DNA of 64,000 nucleotides from Scatomorpha sp040765295. Its GTDB lineage: Bacteria; Bacillota; Clostridia; Oscillospirales; Oscillospiraceae. The DNA is taken from NCBI GenBank assembly GCA_040765295.1, contig JAXGSB010000001.1, positions 1,798,001 through 1,862,000 on the forward strand, written 5' to 3'. The stretch's first letter is position 1; each line of letters begins with the position of its first letter. Positions 42,473 through 51,340 of the stretch are shown here, piece by piece. Below the pieces are notes generated by a model, which ran no database searches, was not told where the DNA came from, and saw only the letters and a list, made by a program, of their open reading frames with translations. Both the position numbers and the translations under genes were made by a program.

Positions 42473-42504
42473 GTTAGCATAAGCTAACCAAGCTTTTTTG
42501 TCAA
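42473..42504 (-). promoter_or_regulatory. Promoter with overlapping palindromic operator for the iron operon
   Basis: On the minus strand TTGACA (42504-42499) and TATGCT (42481-42476) are 17 bases apart. The perfect palindrome GTTAGC-N4-GCTAAC (42473-42488) covers the -10 box. Its half-site resembles DtxR/IdeR-type boxes (TTAGG...CCTAA) more than Fur boxes. A repressor bound here would block transcription; the regulator is inferred, not shown. Confidence 0.65.
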
Positions 42505-42768
42505 GCCTTTTTGTGAAATTTCTTTAACATTAGTATAGAATATGAAAAGATTTGATAAGTGAAGAGGTGTTGTTTAAGAGGTATTGTTTAAATAGAGTCG
42601 AAAAACACAACAATTAGTGATACACTGTAAATCAGAAAATCTTAAAATACGATGACGGATTTTTTGATGTCGGCAGCACTTGTGTGATTTACAAGAATTA
42701 CTGAAGTGGAGTTTATAAGTTTTGAACTTGATAAATAATTAGAAATTTATATAAAGTGTGGAGGAAAT
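42505..42768. other. Gap before the GNAT gene
   Basis: A+T-rich sequence with no convincing ORF. A TGTGGAGG ribosome binding site ends it before the ATG at 42769. No clear promoter or repeat was identified. Confidence 0.4.
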
Positions 42769-43635
42769 ATGGAATTTAAAAAATATTCTTGCGTTAAGGA
42801 ATTTTATAACGACACTTACGAAATTTTAATGCGCCATGAGGCTCAAAACATGATTCTTTTGGGGAATCTCATAATCGGAGTTGAGGGGAAAGACAAAACA
42901 GACTGGCGGGATCCGATTAACTGGCTTATGGCAACAGTTTCCGAAGAGGGAAAAATCATACTCACCGCGCTGATGACTCCCCCGCACAACTTGACGCTTT
43001 ATTCAACAGATAATGAGCTCGTGCCCGAGGCGCTGGACTGCTTAATTGGGGGGCTGAGAGATGAAAACATACCCGGCGTAATGGCGGAAAAGGCGTTGGC
43101 GCAGACCTTTGCAGATAAATACTCCGCAATAAAAGGGCTTAGCTGCATCGTGGGAACTAATCAGAGGATTTATGATTTGGAAAAAGTAAATCCGAATATA
43201 GAGCGTAAAGGCAAAATCCGTCCTGTCAGCAACAAAGATATGCACTTCCTGCCGTATTGGCTCAGTGCGTTTTCTTCCGGCGAAGAATACGGAAAACTCG
43301 AAATGACTATCCCGCAGGACAGCAAAGCGGCGCAATATATGATTGATTCCGGGAGACTTTATGTTTTGGAAGTTGACGGGAGCCCCGTTTCGATGGCGGG
43401 ATTCACAAGAGAATTGCCGACATCCATAGGCGTGGCCTATGTCTACACGCCGCCGTATTTTCAAAGAAACGGATACGCAAGCTCAACCGTGTCTCAGCTC
43501 AGTCAATTGGCGCTGGATAAAGGGTATAAAAGATGCGTTTTATATACGGATTTGTCTAACCCCACCTCAAACAGCATTTATTTGAAAATCGGATATGTGC
43601 CTGTTTGTGATTCGCTTGTGCTTAAATTTGAATAA
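42769..43635 (+). CDS. GNAT family N-acetyltransferase
   Basis: A 288-residue protein. The C-terminal half is a GNAT domain: VLEVDGSPVSMAGF, VAYVYTPPYFQRNGYAS with the acetyl-CoA loop, and TDLSNPTSNSIYLKIGYVPV. The N-terminal half lacks a recognised motif and is typical of two-domain Firmicute GNATs. Substrate unknown. Confidence 0.85.
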   Translation: MEFKKYSCVKEFYNDTYEILMRHEAQNMILLGNLIIGVEGKDKTDWRDPINWLMATVSEEGKIILTALMTPPHNLTLYSTDNELVPEALDCLIGGLRDENIPGVMAEKALAQTFADKYSAIKGLSCIVGTNQRIYDLEKVNPNIERKGKIRPVSNKDMHFLPYWLSAFSSGEEYGKLEMTIPQDSKAAQYMIDSGRLYVLEVDGSPVSMAGFTRELPTSIGVAYVYTPPYFQRNGYASSTVSQLSQLALDKGYKRCVLYTDLSNPTSNSIYLKIGYVPVCDSLVLKFE

Positions 43636-43704
43636 AGCATAAAAAAGAGCGCAATTTTGATTGTAATAGTGGAAGAGGAGTTGTAATTTGCGGAGGTGAG
43701 TTTT

Positions 43705-43950
43705 ATGGACGGATTTGAGGCTCATAAATATTCTTTTGCCAATAAAAAGATGCTTGAGAATGAAAAGAAATGTGGATGTTTCTATTGTGGCGCGATATTT
43801 TCACCGGACGAAATTGATGATTGGTGTAAAGATAATCCGGATTGGACTGCTGTCTGTCCTTATTGTGGAATTGATTCGGTTATTGGAGAATCAATAGGCT
43901 ATCCGTTAACTGAAGAGTCGCTAAAAGCAATGCATAAAATTTGGTTTTAA
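43705..43950 (+). CDS. Small CxxC zinc-ribbon protein
   Basis: An 81-residue cytosolic protein with CFYCG and CPYCG pairs, forming a zinc knuckle, and SVIGESIGYPLTEE. It belongs to a conserved family of unknown role. ATG at 43705 is preferred over GTG at 43696, because the GGAGG at 43692-43696 overlaps the GTG and is 8 bases from the ATG. Confidence 0.7.
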   Translation: MDGFEAHKYSFANKKMLENEKKCGCFYCGAIFSPDEIDDWCKDNPDWTAVCPYCGIDSVIGESIGYPLTEESLKAMHKIWF

Positions 43951-43995
43951 CTTATTTTAGAACCATTAAAACTACATTTTGCAAGGAAATAGATT

Positions 43996-44097
43996 ATGAA
44001 AAAAATAAAAATCACGGTGAAGAGAATAGTTTTTCATAAGGATCTCAGCGAGGAGTATTTCATAAAGTTGTGTGGAAGCAAGCAGATAAGAGAGTAA
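43996..44097 (+). pseudogene. Truncated TIGR04076-like gene
   Basis: Encodes 33 residues, MKKIKITVKRIVFHKDLSEE followed by YFIKLCGSKQIRE. This matches the usual N-terminus of TIGR04076 proteins (MKKVKITV...DL.EEY), then stops. The cysteine-rich remainder of the family is missing. A remnant or a small expressed peptide; the next gene starts 3 bases later. Confidence 0.5.
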
Positions 44098-44100
44098 AAA

Positions 44101-44595
44101 ATGAGCAAACATCAAACCGTTACCCATCCGCTTCGGCCTCTTTTTAGGGTCGATTCAAAAATTTTAATCTTGGGCTCCTTTCCCTCTGTAAAGACCAGAG
44201 AATATGGCTTCTTTTACGGACATCCTCAAAATCGTTTCTGGCCTTTGCTTGAGCGGATTTTTGGCGTGAAACTGAGTACGGATATTGAAGAAAGAAGAGC
44301 CTTTCTTTTGCAGCGCCAAATTGCCGTCTACGATGTCATTTTTCAGTGTGATATCATCGGGTCCGGCGATGCCAGTATTCAAAACGCAGTTCCCTCAGAT
44401 TTAAGTCCTATTTTTAAAGAGGCGGATATAAGTCAGGTTTTCTGCAACGGTGGGACTGCTTACCGCTACTATAAAAAATATCAGGAGCAGAAAACGGGCT
44501 TTAAAGCCGTTGAGCTCCCCTCTACCAGTCCGGCAAATGCAAGATATTCTATGGACAATCTGTATAATAAATGGAAGATAATAAGAGAGTATTGA
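44101..44595 (+). CDS. DNA-deoxyinosine glycosylase, UDG superfamily
   Basis: A 164-residue hypoxanthine-DNA glycosylase of the uracil-DNA glycosylase fold. Motifs are ILGSFPSVKT, YGHPQNRFWPLL and the late LPSTSPANARYS. It removes deaminated adenine from DNA. It lies among short accessory genes and has no repair genes beside it. Confidence 0.85.
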   Translation: MSKHQTVTHPLRPLFRVDSKILILGSFPSVKTREYGFFYGHPQNRFWPLLERIFGVKLSTDIEERRAFLLQRQIAVYDVIFQCDIIGSGDASIQNAVPSDLSPIFKEADISQVFCNGGTAYRYYKKYQEQKTGFKAVELPSTSPANARYSMDNLYNKWKIIREY

Positions 44596-44827
44596 TTCTA
44601 AAAATCTATCCAAGTTTAATTTCGAGCCATAGAATTAAATCTAAGACTGAAAGGTTCTGGCGAATACTGTTTATAAGCAAGTTGAAAACAATAAAGAAAG
44701 CGAAACTAAAACTCTTAAATATGGGACACGGTTTGTCTCATGTCGGCAAAAATTGCATATGCTCGCTTTATGTCCTGTTCAAGCACTTAAACTTTAACTA
44801 AACTGTTAATCGTAAGGAGGTAGGGAG

Positions 44828-45340
44828 ATGGATTTAAAAAAATTTGGAGATTTCTTGAAAGAACTTCGAAAAGAAAAAGGGCTCACACAGGAGGGATTGG
44901 CCGAAACTCTCTTTGTTTCCAGGAGAACAGTATCAAGGTGGGAAACCGGAAGCAATTTGCCCGATTTAGACCTTTTGATAGAATTGGCTGATTTCTATCA
45001 GGTCGACCTTCGGGAATTAATAAGTGGTGAAAGGAGAAGTGAGGAAATGGACAAGGAATTAAAAGAAACCGTAATGCAGGTTGCCGATTACAGCAATGAG
45101 GAAAAAAACATTTTTACAAAGAGGGTGCATCTTCTCAATATACTTGCGCTCATAGGCTTTACGGTGTTTTTTATTATTAGAGCAATGGGACTGGATAACG
45201 CTAGCCCTTACGACTTTATTGGGGGTATAGGCTCCGGCTTTGCTTACGGTATGATTCTGGTAAACACTATATCTACCGGCAAATTCGGGCTTAAACTTCG
45301 CAAGTTCAAGCAAAAACTGCTGGAGAAAAATACAGCTTAA
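44828..45340 (+). CDS. XRE-family HTH regulator with C-terminal membrane segments
   Basis: A 170-residue protein. Residues 1-62 are an XRE helix-turn-helix (LRKEKGLTQEGLAETLFVSRRTVSRWETG is the standard recognition region, seen here as LTQEGLAE and RRTVSRWETG). Two hydrophobic helices follow (about 105-120, 135-152), so it is a membrane-tethered regulator. AAGGAGGTAGGGAG precedes the ATG. Target unknown. The 230-base gap upstream of it shows no gene. Confidence 0.85.
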   Translation: MDLKKFGDFLKELRKEKGLTQEGLAETLFVSRRTVSRWETGSNLPDLDLLIELADFYQVDLRELISGERRSEEMDKELKETVMQVADYSNEEKNIFTKRVHLLNILALIGFTVFFIIRAMGLDNASPYDFIGGIGSGFAYGMILVNTISTGKFGLKLRKFKQKLLEKNTA

Positions 45341-45445
45341 CACGGACAGCTCTGCCTGCCTGCTTACTTGCTTAGTCCGGCATCTCGGCGTGTCTTGAAA
45401 GTGTGAAAGTAGATTTTTATCAAACATAAGTCTTCAGAGTTAATC

Positions 45446-45473
45446 AAAGAGGAGTAAATCACTCCTCTTTTTT
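45446..45473. terminator. Rho-independent terminator
   Basis: A perfect 10-bp stem AAAGAGGAGT/ACTCCTCTTT with a 5-base loop and T-run, 105 bases after the XRE gene. The remaining sequence up to 45765 shows no supported gene. Confidence 0.85.
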
Positions 45474-45765
45474 GCGTATTCTTTAAGTTTATCAATTTTG
45501 TATTCATATATGCCGAAGTTGATATTAGATAATTTTATGCTCTTCGTTTTTGTAATCATCGCATCTCTATCGGCGGTTTCGCTTTTTAGATTTTTAGGCT
45601 TTTTTCCTCTTATGCTCATATGATACAATATAATTAGACTTCTATGATTAAAGAAAACCTCACGAAGAACATATCAAAGGAAATGACGGTTTGATTAATT
45701 GTTAATCAGTGAAGTATATGGAAATAAATGACTGATAAATTCTATTCTGCTTTGTGGAGAAGAAA

Positions 45766-46113
45766 ATGAAATATGATGAAAGTTTAGAGCAGTACATTTA
45801 TGAATATGAAGATTTGATTTTTGCTTGGGATAATAAACCGGATGATAATTTCGAAGATAGAGTAAAAGTAATAGCGAAAAATTATCATGATAATTTTGAT
45901 AAGATAGTTCTTTTTATAAAGTCTAATATTGAAGACATATATGATAATGTCAGCGAAGAGGATGTAAAGAATAATCTGGGAAAAGCAAAAATCGAATACG
46001 AAAAAGGGCTGGTGACATATTGTGAGCAGACCTTTGATTATCTGCATATATTCGATTTTGAATTTATGGATGATAATTTTGAAGAAATATATGATTTTTC
46101 GATGGATGGTTAA
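45766..46113 (+). CDS. Small acidic protein, possibly DUF2262-like
   Basis: A 115-residue very acidic protein rich in Asp, Glu, Phe and Tyr. Recognisable blocks are DNKPDDNFEDRVKVIAKNY, split as WDNKPDDNF and VIAKNYHDNFDKI, and VTYCEQTFDYLHIFDFEF near the end. The pattern recalls DUF2262-type proteins, which often sit in polymorphic-toxin immunity loci, but I am not sure. ATG at 45766 has GGAG 6 bases upstream. The codon use is strongly A+T-rich compared with neighbours, suggesting transfer. Confidence 0.6.
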   Translation: MKYDESLEQYIYEYEDLIFAWDNKPDDNFEDRVKVIAKNYHDNFDKIVLFIKSNIEDIYDNVSEEDVKNNLGKAKIEYEKGLVTYCEQTFDYLHIFDFEFMDDNFEEIYDFSMDG

Positions 46114-46242
46114 GCTTATCCGGCAGGGCAAAATTAAAGCTCACTCTTGTCATACTTTTTATGAAATAATTAGTATGTACTAAAAAATACTATTAAAAGT
46201 ATATATGAAAATTGTTTTGTCATTAACATGACACGAGAAATG

Positions 46243-46272
46243 TTGCGGACACAGTGCCGCCAATGCTAAAAT
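46243..46272 (+). promoter_or_regulatory. Candidate promoter of the MalY/PatB gene
   Basis: TTGCGG (46243-46248) and an extended -10 TGCTAAAAT (ending 46272) are 18 bases apart, 26 bases before the ATG. Confidence 0.5.
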
Positions 46273-46298
46273 ATGAGATATGAAAGAGGAATCAGCTT

Positions 46299-47495
46299 AT
46301 GAAATTCAATTTTGATGAGATTATCGACCGCAGCGGCACCTGCAGCATGAAGTGGGAGGGCTACAGCAAGCAATATGCGGGCTTAAATATTGATGAAGAG
46401 AAAGCTCTGCCAATGTGGGTTGCGGACATGGATTTTCGCTGTATGCCCGAGATTATTGATGCACTCCATAAGCAGGTGGAGCATGGAATCTTCGGCTATT
46501 CCAATGAGAACACCATAGATTCTTTCAGAGAAGCCGCCTGCAAATGGTTCTCTCGTCGATACTCTTGGGAGTGCGATCCTAAGTGGATGCTGTTTTCCAC
46601 GGGCGTTGTTACCGCTATCAACAGCGCCATTCAGGAATTCACAAAACCCGGCGAGGGCGTAATTATTCAAACACCTGTCTACTATCCGTTTATGAGCGGC
46701 CCCGCTAACAACAACCGCCAAGTAATTATGAATCAGCTGGTCGAGAAAAACGGCTATTATGAGATGGATTTTGAAGACCTAGAGAAAAAAGCCGCCGACC
46801 CGAACAACACGCTTATGATTCTGTGCAGCCCTCACAATCCCGTGGCCCGTGTATGGACAGAGGAAGAACTCAAAAGAATTTTGGAGATTTGCAAAAGAAA
46901 CAATGTAATTGTGTTCAATGACGAGCTTCACGCAGATCTCATTATGCCGGGCTTTCACTTTACATCTTGCGGAAAATTTGAAGAATACTACGACATTCTT
47001 ATTTTCGCTCACAGTCCCAGCAAAACCTTCAATCTTGCGGGTTTAACTTCTTCGCTTCTGACTATTCCCAATGAAGAAAACAGAACACGATTATCACATC
47101 GGATGTACGGCATCAACCGTATTCCTGCAACTCAGAACTTCGGCCCTGTTGCGGGAACCGCCGCTTATGAGCATGGCGACAGCTTCGTCGATGAACTTAT
47201 GCAGTATATTGCCGGCAATATTGAATATGCGAGGTCCTATCTGGCAGAATACATGCCAAAGATTAAAATCGGAAAGCATGAGGGCACCTATCTTGCGTGG
47301 TTTGATTTTAGAGATACCGGCCTCAGCAATGAAGAAATCTTAAAGAAGGTGATAGAAGAAGCGCAGGTGGTTGGAGACCCGGGCACCTGGTTCGGCGAGA
47401 GCGGCGCCGGCTTTGTTCGCTTCAACTACGCCTGCCCCAGAGCCTATGTGGAAGAGCAGATGAAACGTCTTAAGAGCGTATTCGGTGAGGGCTAA
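46299..47495 (+). CDS. MalY/PatB family PLP-dependent C-S lyase/aminotransferase
   Basis: A 398-residue fold-type I PLP enzyme. ALPMWVADMDF and FGYSNEN are MalY/PatB hallmarks; FNDELHADL binds the cofactor pyridine ring and SPSKTFNLAG holds the Schiff-base Lys near residue 233. Family members cleave cystathionine or cysteine to release thiol or sulfide; some also repress maltose genes in other bacteria. An IS200 element lies 20 bases after its stop. Confidence 0.88.
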   Translation: MKFNFDEIIDRSGTCSMKWEGYSKQYAGLNIDEEKALPMWVADMDFRCMPEIIDALHKQVEHGIFGYSNENTIDSFREAACKWFSRRYSWECDPKWMLFSTGVVTAINSAIQEFTKPGEGVIIQTPVYYPFMSGPANNNRQVIMNQLVEKNGYYEMDFEDLEKKAADPNNTLMILCSPHNPVARVWTEEELKRILEICKRNNVIVFNDELHADLIMPGFHFTSCGKFEEYYDILIFAHSPSKTFNLAGLTSSLLTIPNEENRTRLSHRMYGINRIPATQNFGPVAGTAAYEHGDSFVDELMQYIAGNIEYARSYLAEYMPKIKIGKHEGTYLAWFDFRDTGLSNEEILKKVIEEAQVVGDPGTWFGESGAGFVRFNYACPRAYVEEQMKRLKSVFGEG

Positions 47496-47514
47496 GCAGA
47501 TTTAAAATACTGAA

Positions 47515-48221
47515 AATAAACATCCACCCGCCAAGCGGGTGGTTTTTCACATGCGGGCATAGCCCTATGTTCTTAGCGTATGCGTCAAACGCATAATACG
47601 GTCTGCCAACTGCTTAAGGATTGCTACTTGCTGCCCTTAAAAGGGCCAGCTGACGGTATTGTTAACTGTTCTCCAAGTTTATCCTCTTTAAGCTGATTCT
47701 TGATATACTCTGCAATTCGGCTCGTGTTTTTCCCTGCTGTGTCAACATAGTATCCCTTACACCAGAACTCTCGATTTCTGTACTTGTATTTCAGCTCGCC
47801 GAATTGCTCATACAGCATTGTTGCGCTTTTTCCTTTTAGATATCCCATGAAGCTCGATATTGACATTTTAGGAGGAATTTCTAGCAACATATGTATGTGG
47901 TCGACACAACACTCTGCTTCTATTATTTTTACTCCTTTCCACTCACATAGTTGCCTGAGTATCCTTCCTACTTCCGCTTTCTTTTCTCCGTAAAATACCT
48001 TCCTACGATATTTTGGAGCAAATACTATATGATATTTGCAATTCCATTTCGTGTGAGATAAACTATTTATGTCATTCATACTCATTATGAATGCCCTCCT
48101 TTTGCATTTTCTGTGCAGTTGGCTGACCGCACTTTTATTCTATGCAAAAGGAGTCTTCTTTTCTACCTCTTCGCTTAAGCTCTCTTGAACCACACGCCTA
48201 GCGTGTGGTTTTGCTGTACAA
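47515..48221 (-). mobile_element. IS200-type element, copy 1
   Basis: 707 bp, identical by eye to 61335-62041. The ends carry imperfect palindromes rather than inverted repeats: CCACCCGC/GCGGGTGG (47524-47542) at one end and CCACACGC/GCGTGTGG (48190-48208) at the other, as expected for single-strand transposition. It lies between the PatB stop and the terminator of the PBP gene. Confidence 0.92.
47624..48085 (-). CDS. tnpA: IS200/IS605-family transposase TnpA, copy 1
   Basis: A 153-residue Y1 HUH transposase. The HUH motif is DHIHMLL near residue 64 and the catalytic Tyr lies in KGYYVDTAGKN near 125. YHIVFAPKYRRKVFYG is a family opening. No TnpB gene is present. Confidence 0.95.
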   Translation of the reverse strand: MSMNDINSLSHTKWNCKYHIVFAPKYRRKVFYGEKKAEVGRILRQLCEWKGVKIIEAECCVDHIHMLLEIPPKMSISSFMGYLKGKSATMLYEQFGELKYKYRNREFWCKGYYVDTAGKNTSRIAEYIKNQLKEDKLGEQLTIPSAGPFKGSK

Positions 48222-48222
48222 T

Positions 48223-48250
48223 AAAGGGATGCAGAACACTGCATCCCTTT
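48223..48250. terminator. Terminator of the PBP/FtsW operon
   Basis: A perfect 12-bp stem AAAGGGATGCAG/CTGCATCCCTTT with loop AACA, 12 bases after the PBP stop on the minus strand. It directly abuts IS200 copy 1. Confidence 0.8.
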
Positions 48251-48261
48251 AATGTTTTTTA

Positions 48262-49545
48262 CTAACCCAAATAAGAGCCCAGCACCGAAGAAACGACGGC
48301 TCCGGCGGTTCTAAGGCCCGAGCCTCCGCCCTCTATGATGCAGATGAAGGCAATGGGATATTCCTCGCTGTTTAAAAAGCCCATAAAGAGGGAATTTGAA
48401 GTGTCATCGCCCAGCTCGGCCGTGCCGGTCTTGGCTCCCGCTTCATAGCCGTGAAAGAGCTCGGCGCCGTAATAAGTTTCCACATTGTTTATGAGCATTG
48501 CCTTGGCTGTGTCTGCTATATCGGCAGGCATAATCTTCCTGAATTTCGGGTTTTCGCCCTCTTTAAGGGCAATTATTGTGGGAGTCACCATCTTGCCCTG
48601 ATTTAAAACTCCCGTTAAAAATCGTAGCATGCCCAAGGGGTTTATAAGGTCCTTGTGCTGACCTATAGAGGCCCAAGCGAGGCCTATCCTGCCTGAATCC
48701 ACAAGGTCGAAGTTGCCGCCGCTCACATGCAGACCGTCAATGCTGAAAGGCTCGGTGACCTTGTATCCACGAATAAGGTCCTCATATTCAGTCTTATTCA
48801 AAGTGATGATGAACTTGGCGAAGGCCACATTGCAGGAGCTCGCAAAGGCCTCTTTTAGATCGACTTGTCCGTGAGCATCCCAGCAGTTGAGCTCGCTTCC
48901 GTCTATAATCATGCTGCCCGGACAGAAAAACTCCTCCTCAACGATCGAGGGCTTAAGCTCCAGAGCGGCGCAGAGCGATGGGAGCTTAAAGACGGAGCCG
49001 GGCACGTAGCTTGAGACCAGGCACTTGTTCAGAAAGGCTCCTTCGGGCGGCTCTTCATAAAACTCGTTCGGGTCCAAGTTCGGGGCGGAGATTGAGCATA
49101 GAATCTCACCCGTCTTGTAGTTCATAAAAATGAGCACGCCGCTTTTGTCGCGCATTGCTATCTGCGAGGCTCTGAGAAGCTTTGCGTCGAGCGAGAGAGT
49201 GAGCGGGGACCTTTCAAACTTACCCGTCAAAAAGCTGTAGCGGTTTAGACGGTTCCTCATTTCTCGGAGTATCCCTCCCTCGACGTTGCCTGAATAGTCT
49301 CCCAAAATCTGAAAACAGGCTTCTCTCACGAGCTTGTCTTCGGCAAAGCCGCCGTCGGTCCCGTCGGACACATAGAGGGGTATGCCGTTTCTGTCGTAAA
49401 CTTCGGCCGAGAACTTGCGATATTCAAAAAAGCCCGCCCAGCTTCCCCCATATTCATAGAGCCTGTATACGAAAATACCCATGCCGACCAGAAGCAAGAG
49501 AGAGAGGATAATAAGCAAAAACGAGCGCTTGGTTACCTTTGTCAT
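48262..49545 (-). CDS. Penicillin-binding protein transpeptidase (PbpA/class B type)
   Basis: A 427-residue single-pass membrane protein that cross-links peptidoglycan outside the membrane. One anchor (about 8-30), then motifs SYVPGSVFK (SxxK, active Ser), SSCNVAF (SxN) and KTGTAE. It is shorter than typical class B PBPs and resembles the PbpA-type partner of FtsW/RodA proteins in Clostridia and Actinobacteria. It starts 1 base after the FHA-FtsW gene, so the two form a glycosyltransferase-transpeptidase pair. Confidence 0.88.
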   Translation of the reverse strand: MTKVTKRSFLLIILSLLLLVGMGIFVYRLYEYGGSWAGFFEYRKFSAEVYDRNGIPLYVSDGTDGGFAEDKLVREACFQILGDYSGNVEGGILREMRNRLNRYSFLTGKFERSPLTLSLDAKLLRASQIAMRDKSGVLIFMNYKTGEILCSISAPNLDPNEFYEEPPEGAFLNKCLVSSYVPGSVFKLPSLCAALELKPSIVEEEFFCPGSMIIDGSELNCWDAHGQVDLKEAFASSCNVAFAKFIITLNKTEYEDLIRGYKVTEPFSIDGLHVSGGNFDLVDSGRIGLAWASIGQHKDLINPLGMLRFLTGVLNQGKMVTPTIIALKEGENPKFRKIMPADIADTAKAMLINNVETYYGAELFHGYEAGAKTGTAELGDDTSNSLFMGFLNSEEYPIAFICIIEGGGSGLRTAGAVVSSVLGSYLG

Positions 49546-49546
49546 C

Positions 49547-51259
49547 TCATTCCTCCTCTCTCAGCTCTCTGTTGCTGACCAGGGGCTTGACTATAAACGA
49601 AGCGTCGCGCCTCGTATCGCTGGCCTTTATGAAGGCGAGCAGCATGAAGCACGAGACCAAAGACGAGCCGCCCTTAGATACAAAGGGAAAGGTGACGCCC
49701 GTGAAAGGCAGCAGGTCGAGGCTCCCGAAAACATTCAGGGCGGTTTGCACCAGCATCATGCCCGCCGCGCCGCAGCCCGCTATAGTGAAATAGGCTCCGC
49801 GCCCCTGCCTTGCGTTTTTTACAGTGAAAAAGCCGAGGGAGACAATCGCCAAAAAGGCGCAGAGGGCAACAATAAAGCCCAGCTCCTCCGAAACCATGGC
49901 AAAAACTAAGTCGGTGTTGGCGGCAAAAACACTCTTTAAGCTGCCTGCTCCGGCGCCCTTGCCGAAAAGTCCGCCGGTGGCAACCGCGCTCATGGCCTTG
50001 GCCTGTTGGAAACCCTTGTCCCACACATTTTCCCAAACATGCCCCCAGGTGTCGAAGCGTTCGGCTATATAGGGTCTTAAGGTAAAAGCCAAAAAGCTTG
50101 CAAAGGCGGCGCCCGCTATCGAGAGGGCGACGGTGGCAAAGCTGCCCGAGCGCATAAAGGCTATGATGAGGAAGGTGGAAAAGAAGACAAAGGCCGTGCC
50201 GAAGTCGCCCATCAGTGTGAGGAGTATGACGCAGATGGCGGAAAATATGATGAAAACATAGAGCTCGCGCTTTAAAAACAGACGGTCCATAGCCGCCGCC
50301 CCTGCAAAGATATAGGCCACCTTCACAAATTCCGAAGGTTGAATCGAGAAGCTGCCTATTACAATCCAGTTTTTAGCGCCGAATATTGAGGTTCCAAAGA
50401 CAGCGCAGAATGCGAGCAGAGAGACGGCGAACACCGCAAGGGGAAACTGCATAAGCCTGACTCTTCTAAAGTCGCGGAGCCACAGGCCGAGCAGGATAAA
50501 GAGCAGAACGCCTCCCATTATGGTGAGGAGCGCCACGAAGGTCTCTTCCGGTCTGGAGCTCACCACCACGCCCAGCCCGATAGACGAGAGAAAAAAGGCC
50601 AAAAGCTCGGGCTCGAAGCCGCTTCTTCCCATTATGCGCATCAAAAAATATAGAAGCCACTCGACAAGAACAAGCAGCGAAAACGAAAACAAAATCTCAT
50701 AAAAATATTTCTCGTCCATGCGAAAGCAAAGTGAAAACGCCAAAAGAAGCTCGAAGAGCGAAAGTATGAAAAGGCTGAACGCGGGGCCGATTGCGTAGCC
50801 GGCCGGGAGACGCGAGGCCTCGACTTTGGCTCTTCCCTTGGGGCTTAAGGCTTTAAACTTATAGCTTCTGCGGCCTATGGTAAAGGTATCGCCGGTGACA
50901 AGCTCGGTCTTACCGCTGCCCACCTCCTCCTTGTTTAAAAGAAGCTTGTAACGCCGCTTGAGTGTGCTTATATACCACTTGCCGTTCGGCTGACGAATCA
51001 GCGTGGCGTGGAGCGAGGCGGCCTTCGGGTCGTCAACCGAGATGTCGGCGCCGCGGGACTTTCCTATAATGCACTCCCAGTGCAAAACGGGGAACTTGTC
51101 GCCGTTTGTGCCGACTATCATAGCCCATACCTCCGGCTCGCTTTTGTGCGAGAGCATGGAGAAAAGACAGCGGAGCAAAAGAAGCGCGCTGAGTATCGGC
51201 AGTGTGTATTTAATGTAGGGCTCATAAGAGCGGATAGTTTCTAAAAGCAAAAAATCCAA
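49547..51259 (-). CDS. FHA domain-FtsW/RodA/SpoVE fusion protein
   Basis: A 570-residue fusion. After one N-terminal helix, an FHA domain (about 50-145: CIIGKSRGADISVDDPKAAS, RRYKLLLNKEEV, GDTFTIGRRSYKF) is followed by a ten-helix SEDS peptidoglycan glycosyltransferase with FSIQPSEFVKVAYI, LMGDFGTAFVF and GVTFPFVSKGGSS. FHA binds phospho-Thr, which suggests control by a Ser/Thr kinase. The TTG at 51259 was chosen because a promoter (51340-51311) lies inside the longer open frame; AAAGG precedes the TTG. Confidence 0.85.
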   Translation of the reverse strand: MDFLLLETIRSYEPYIKYTLPILSALLLLRCLFSMLSHKSEPEVWAMIVGTNGDKFPVLHWECIIGKSRGADISVDDPKAASLHATLIRQPNGKWYISTLKRRYKLLLNKEEVGSGKTELVTGDTFTIGRRSYKFKALSPKGRAKVEASRLPAGYAIGPAFSLFILSLFELLLAFSLCFRMDEKYFYEILFSFSLLVLVEWLLYFLMRIMGRSGFEPELLAFFLSSIGLGVVVSSRPEETFVALLTIMGGVLLFILLGLWLRDFRRVRLMQFPLAVFAVSLLAFCAVFGTSIFGAKNWIVIGSFSIQPSEFVKVAYIFAGAAAMDRLFLKRELYVFIIFSAICVILLTLMGDFGTAFVFFSTFLIIAFMRSGSFATVALSIAGAAFASFLAFTLRPYIAERFDTWGHVWENVWDKGFQQAKAMSAVATGGLFGKGAGAGSLKSVFAANTDLVFAMVSEELGFIVALCAFLAIVSLGFFTVKNARQGRGAYFTIAGCGAAGMMLVQTALNVFGSLDLLPFTGVTFPFVSKGGSSLVSCFMLLAFIKASDTRRDASFIVKPLVSNRELREEE

Positions 51260-51310
51260 ATAATCTTTACCTTTCGAGGCGGTTAAAAATCCGAAAACTT
51301 CGGAGCTTAA

Positions 51311-51340
51311 ATTATACCACGCCTCTCCAAAGCTTGACAA
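51311..51340 (-). promoter_or_regulatory. Promoter of the FHA-FtsW/PBP operon
   Basis: Minus strand TTGTCA (51340-51335) and extended -10 TGGTATAAT (to 51311), spacing 18. Its -35 box overlaps the -35 box of the divergent NusG_II gene. Confidence 0.75.

Noticed and set aside
44571..44801. Plus-strand frame after the DNA-deoxyinosine glycosylase gene
   Set aside because: It starts inside the previous gene, has no ribosome binding site and a non-protein-like composition.
45440..45628. 62-codon minus-strand frame (starting MYHMSIRG)
   Set aside because: Its end runs through the terminator hairpin, there is no good ribosome binding site, and no family is recognised.
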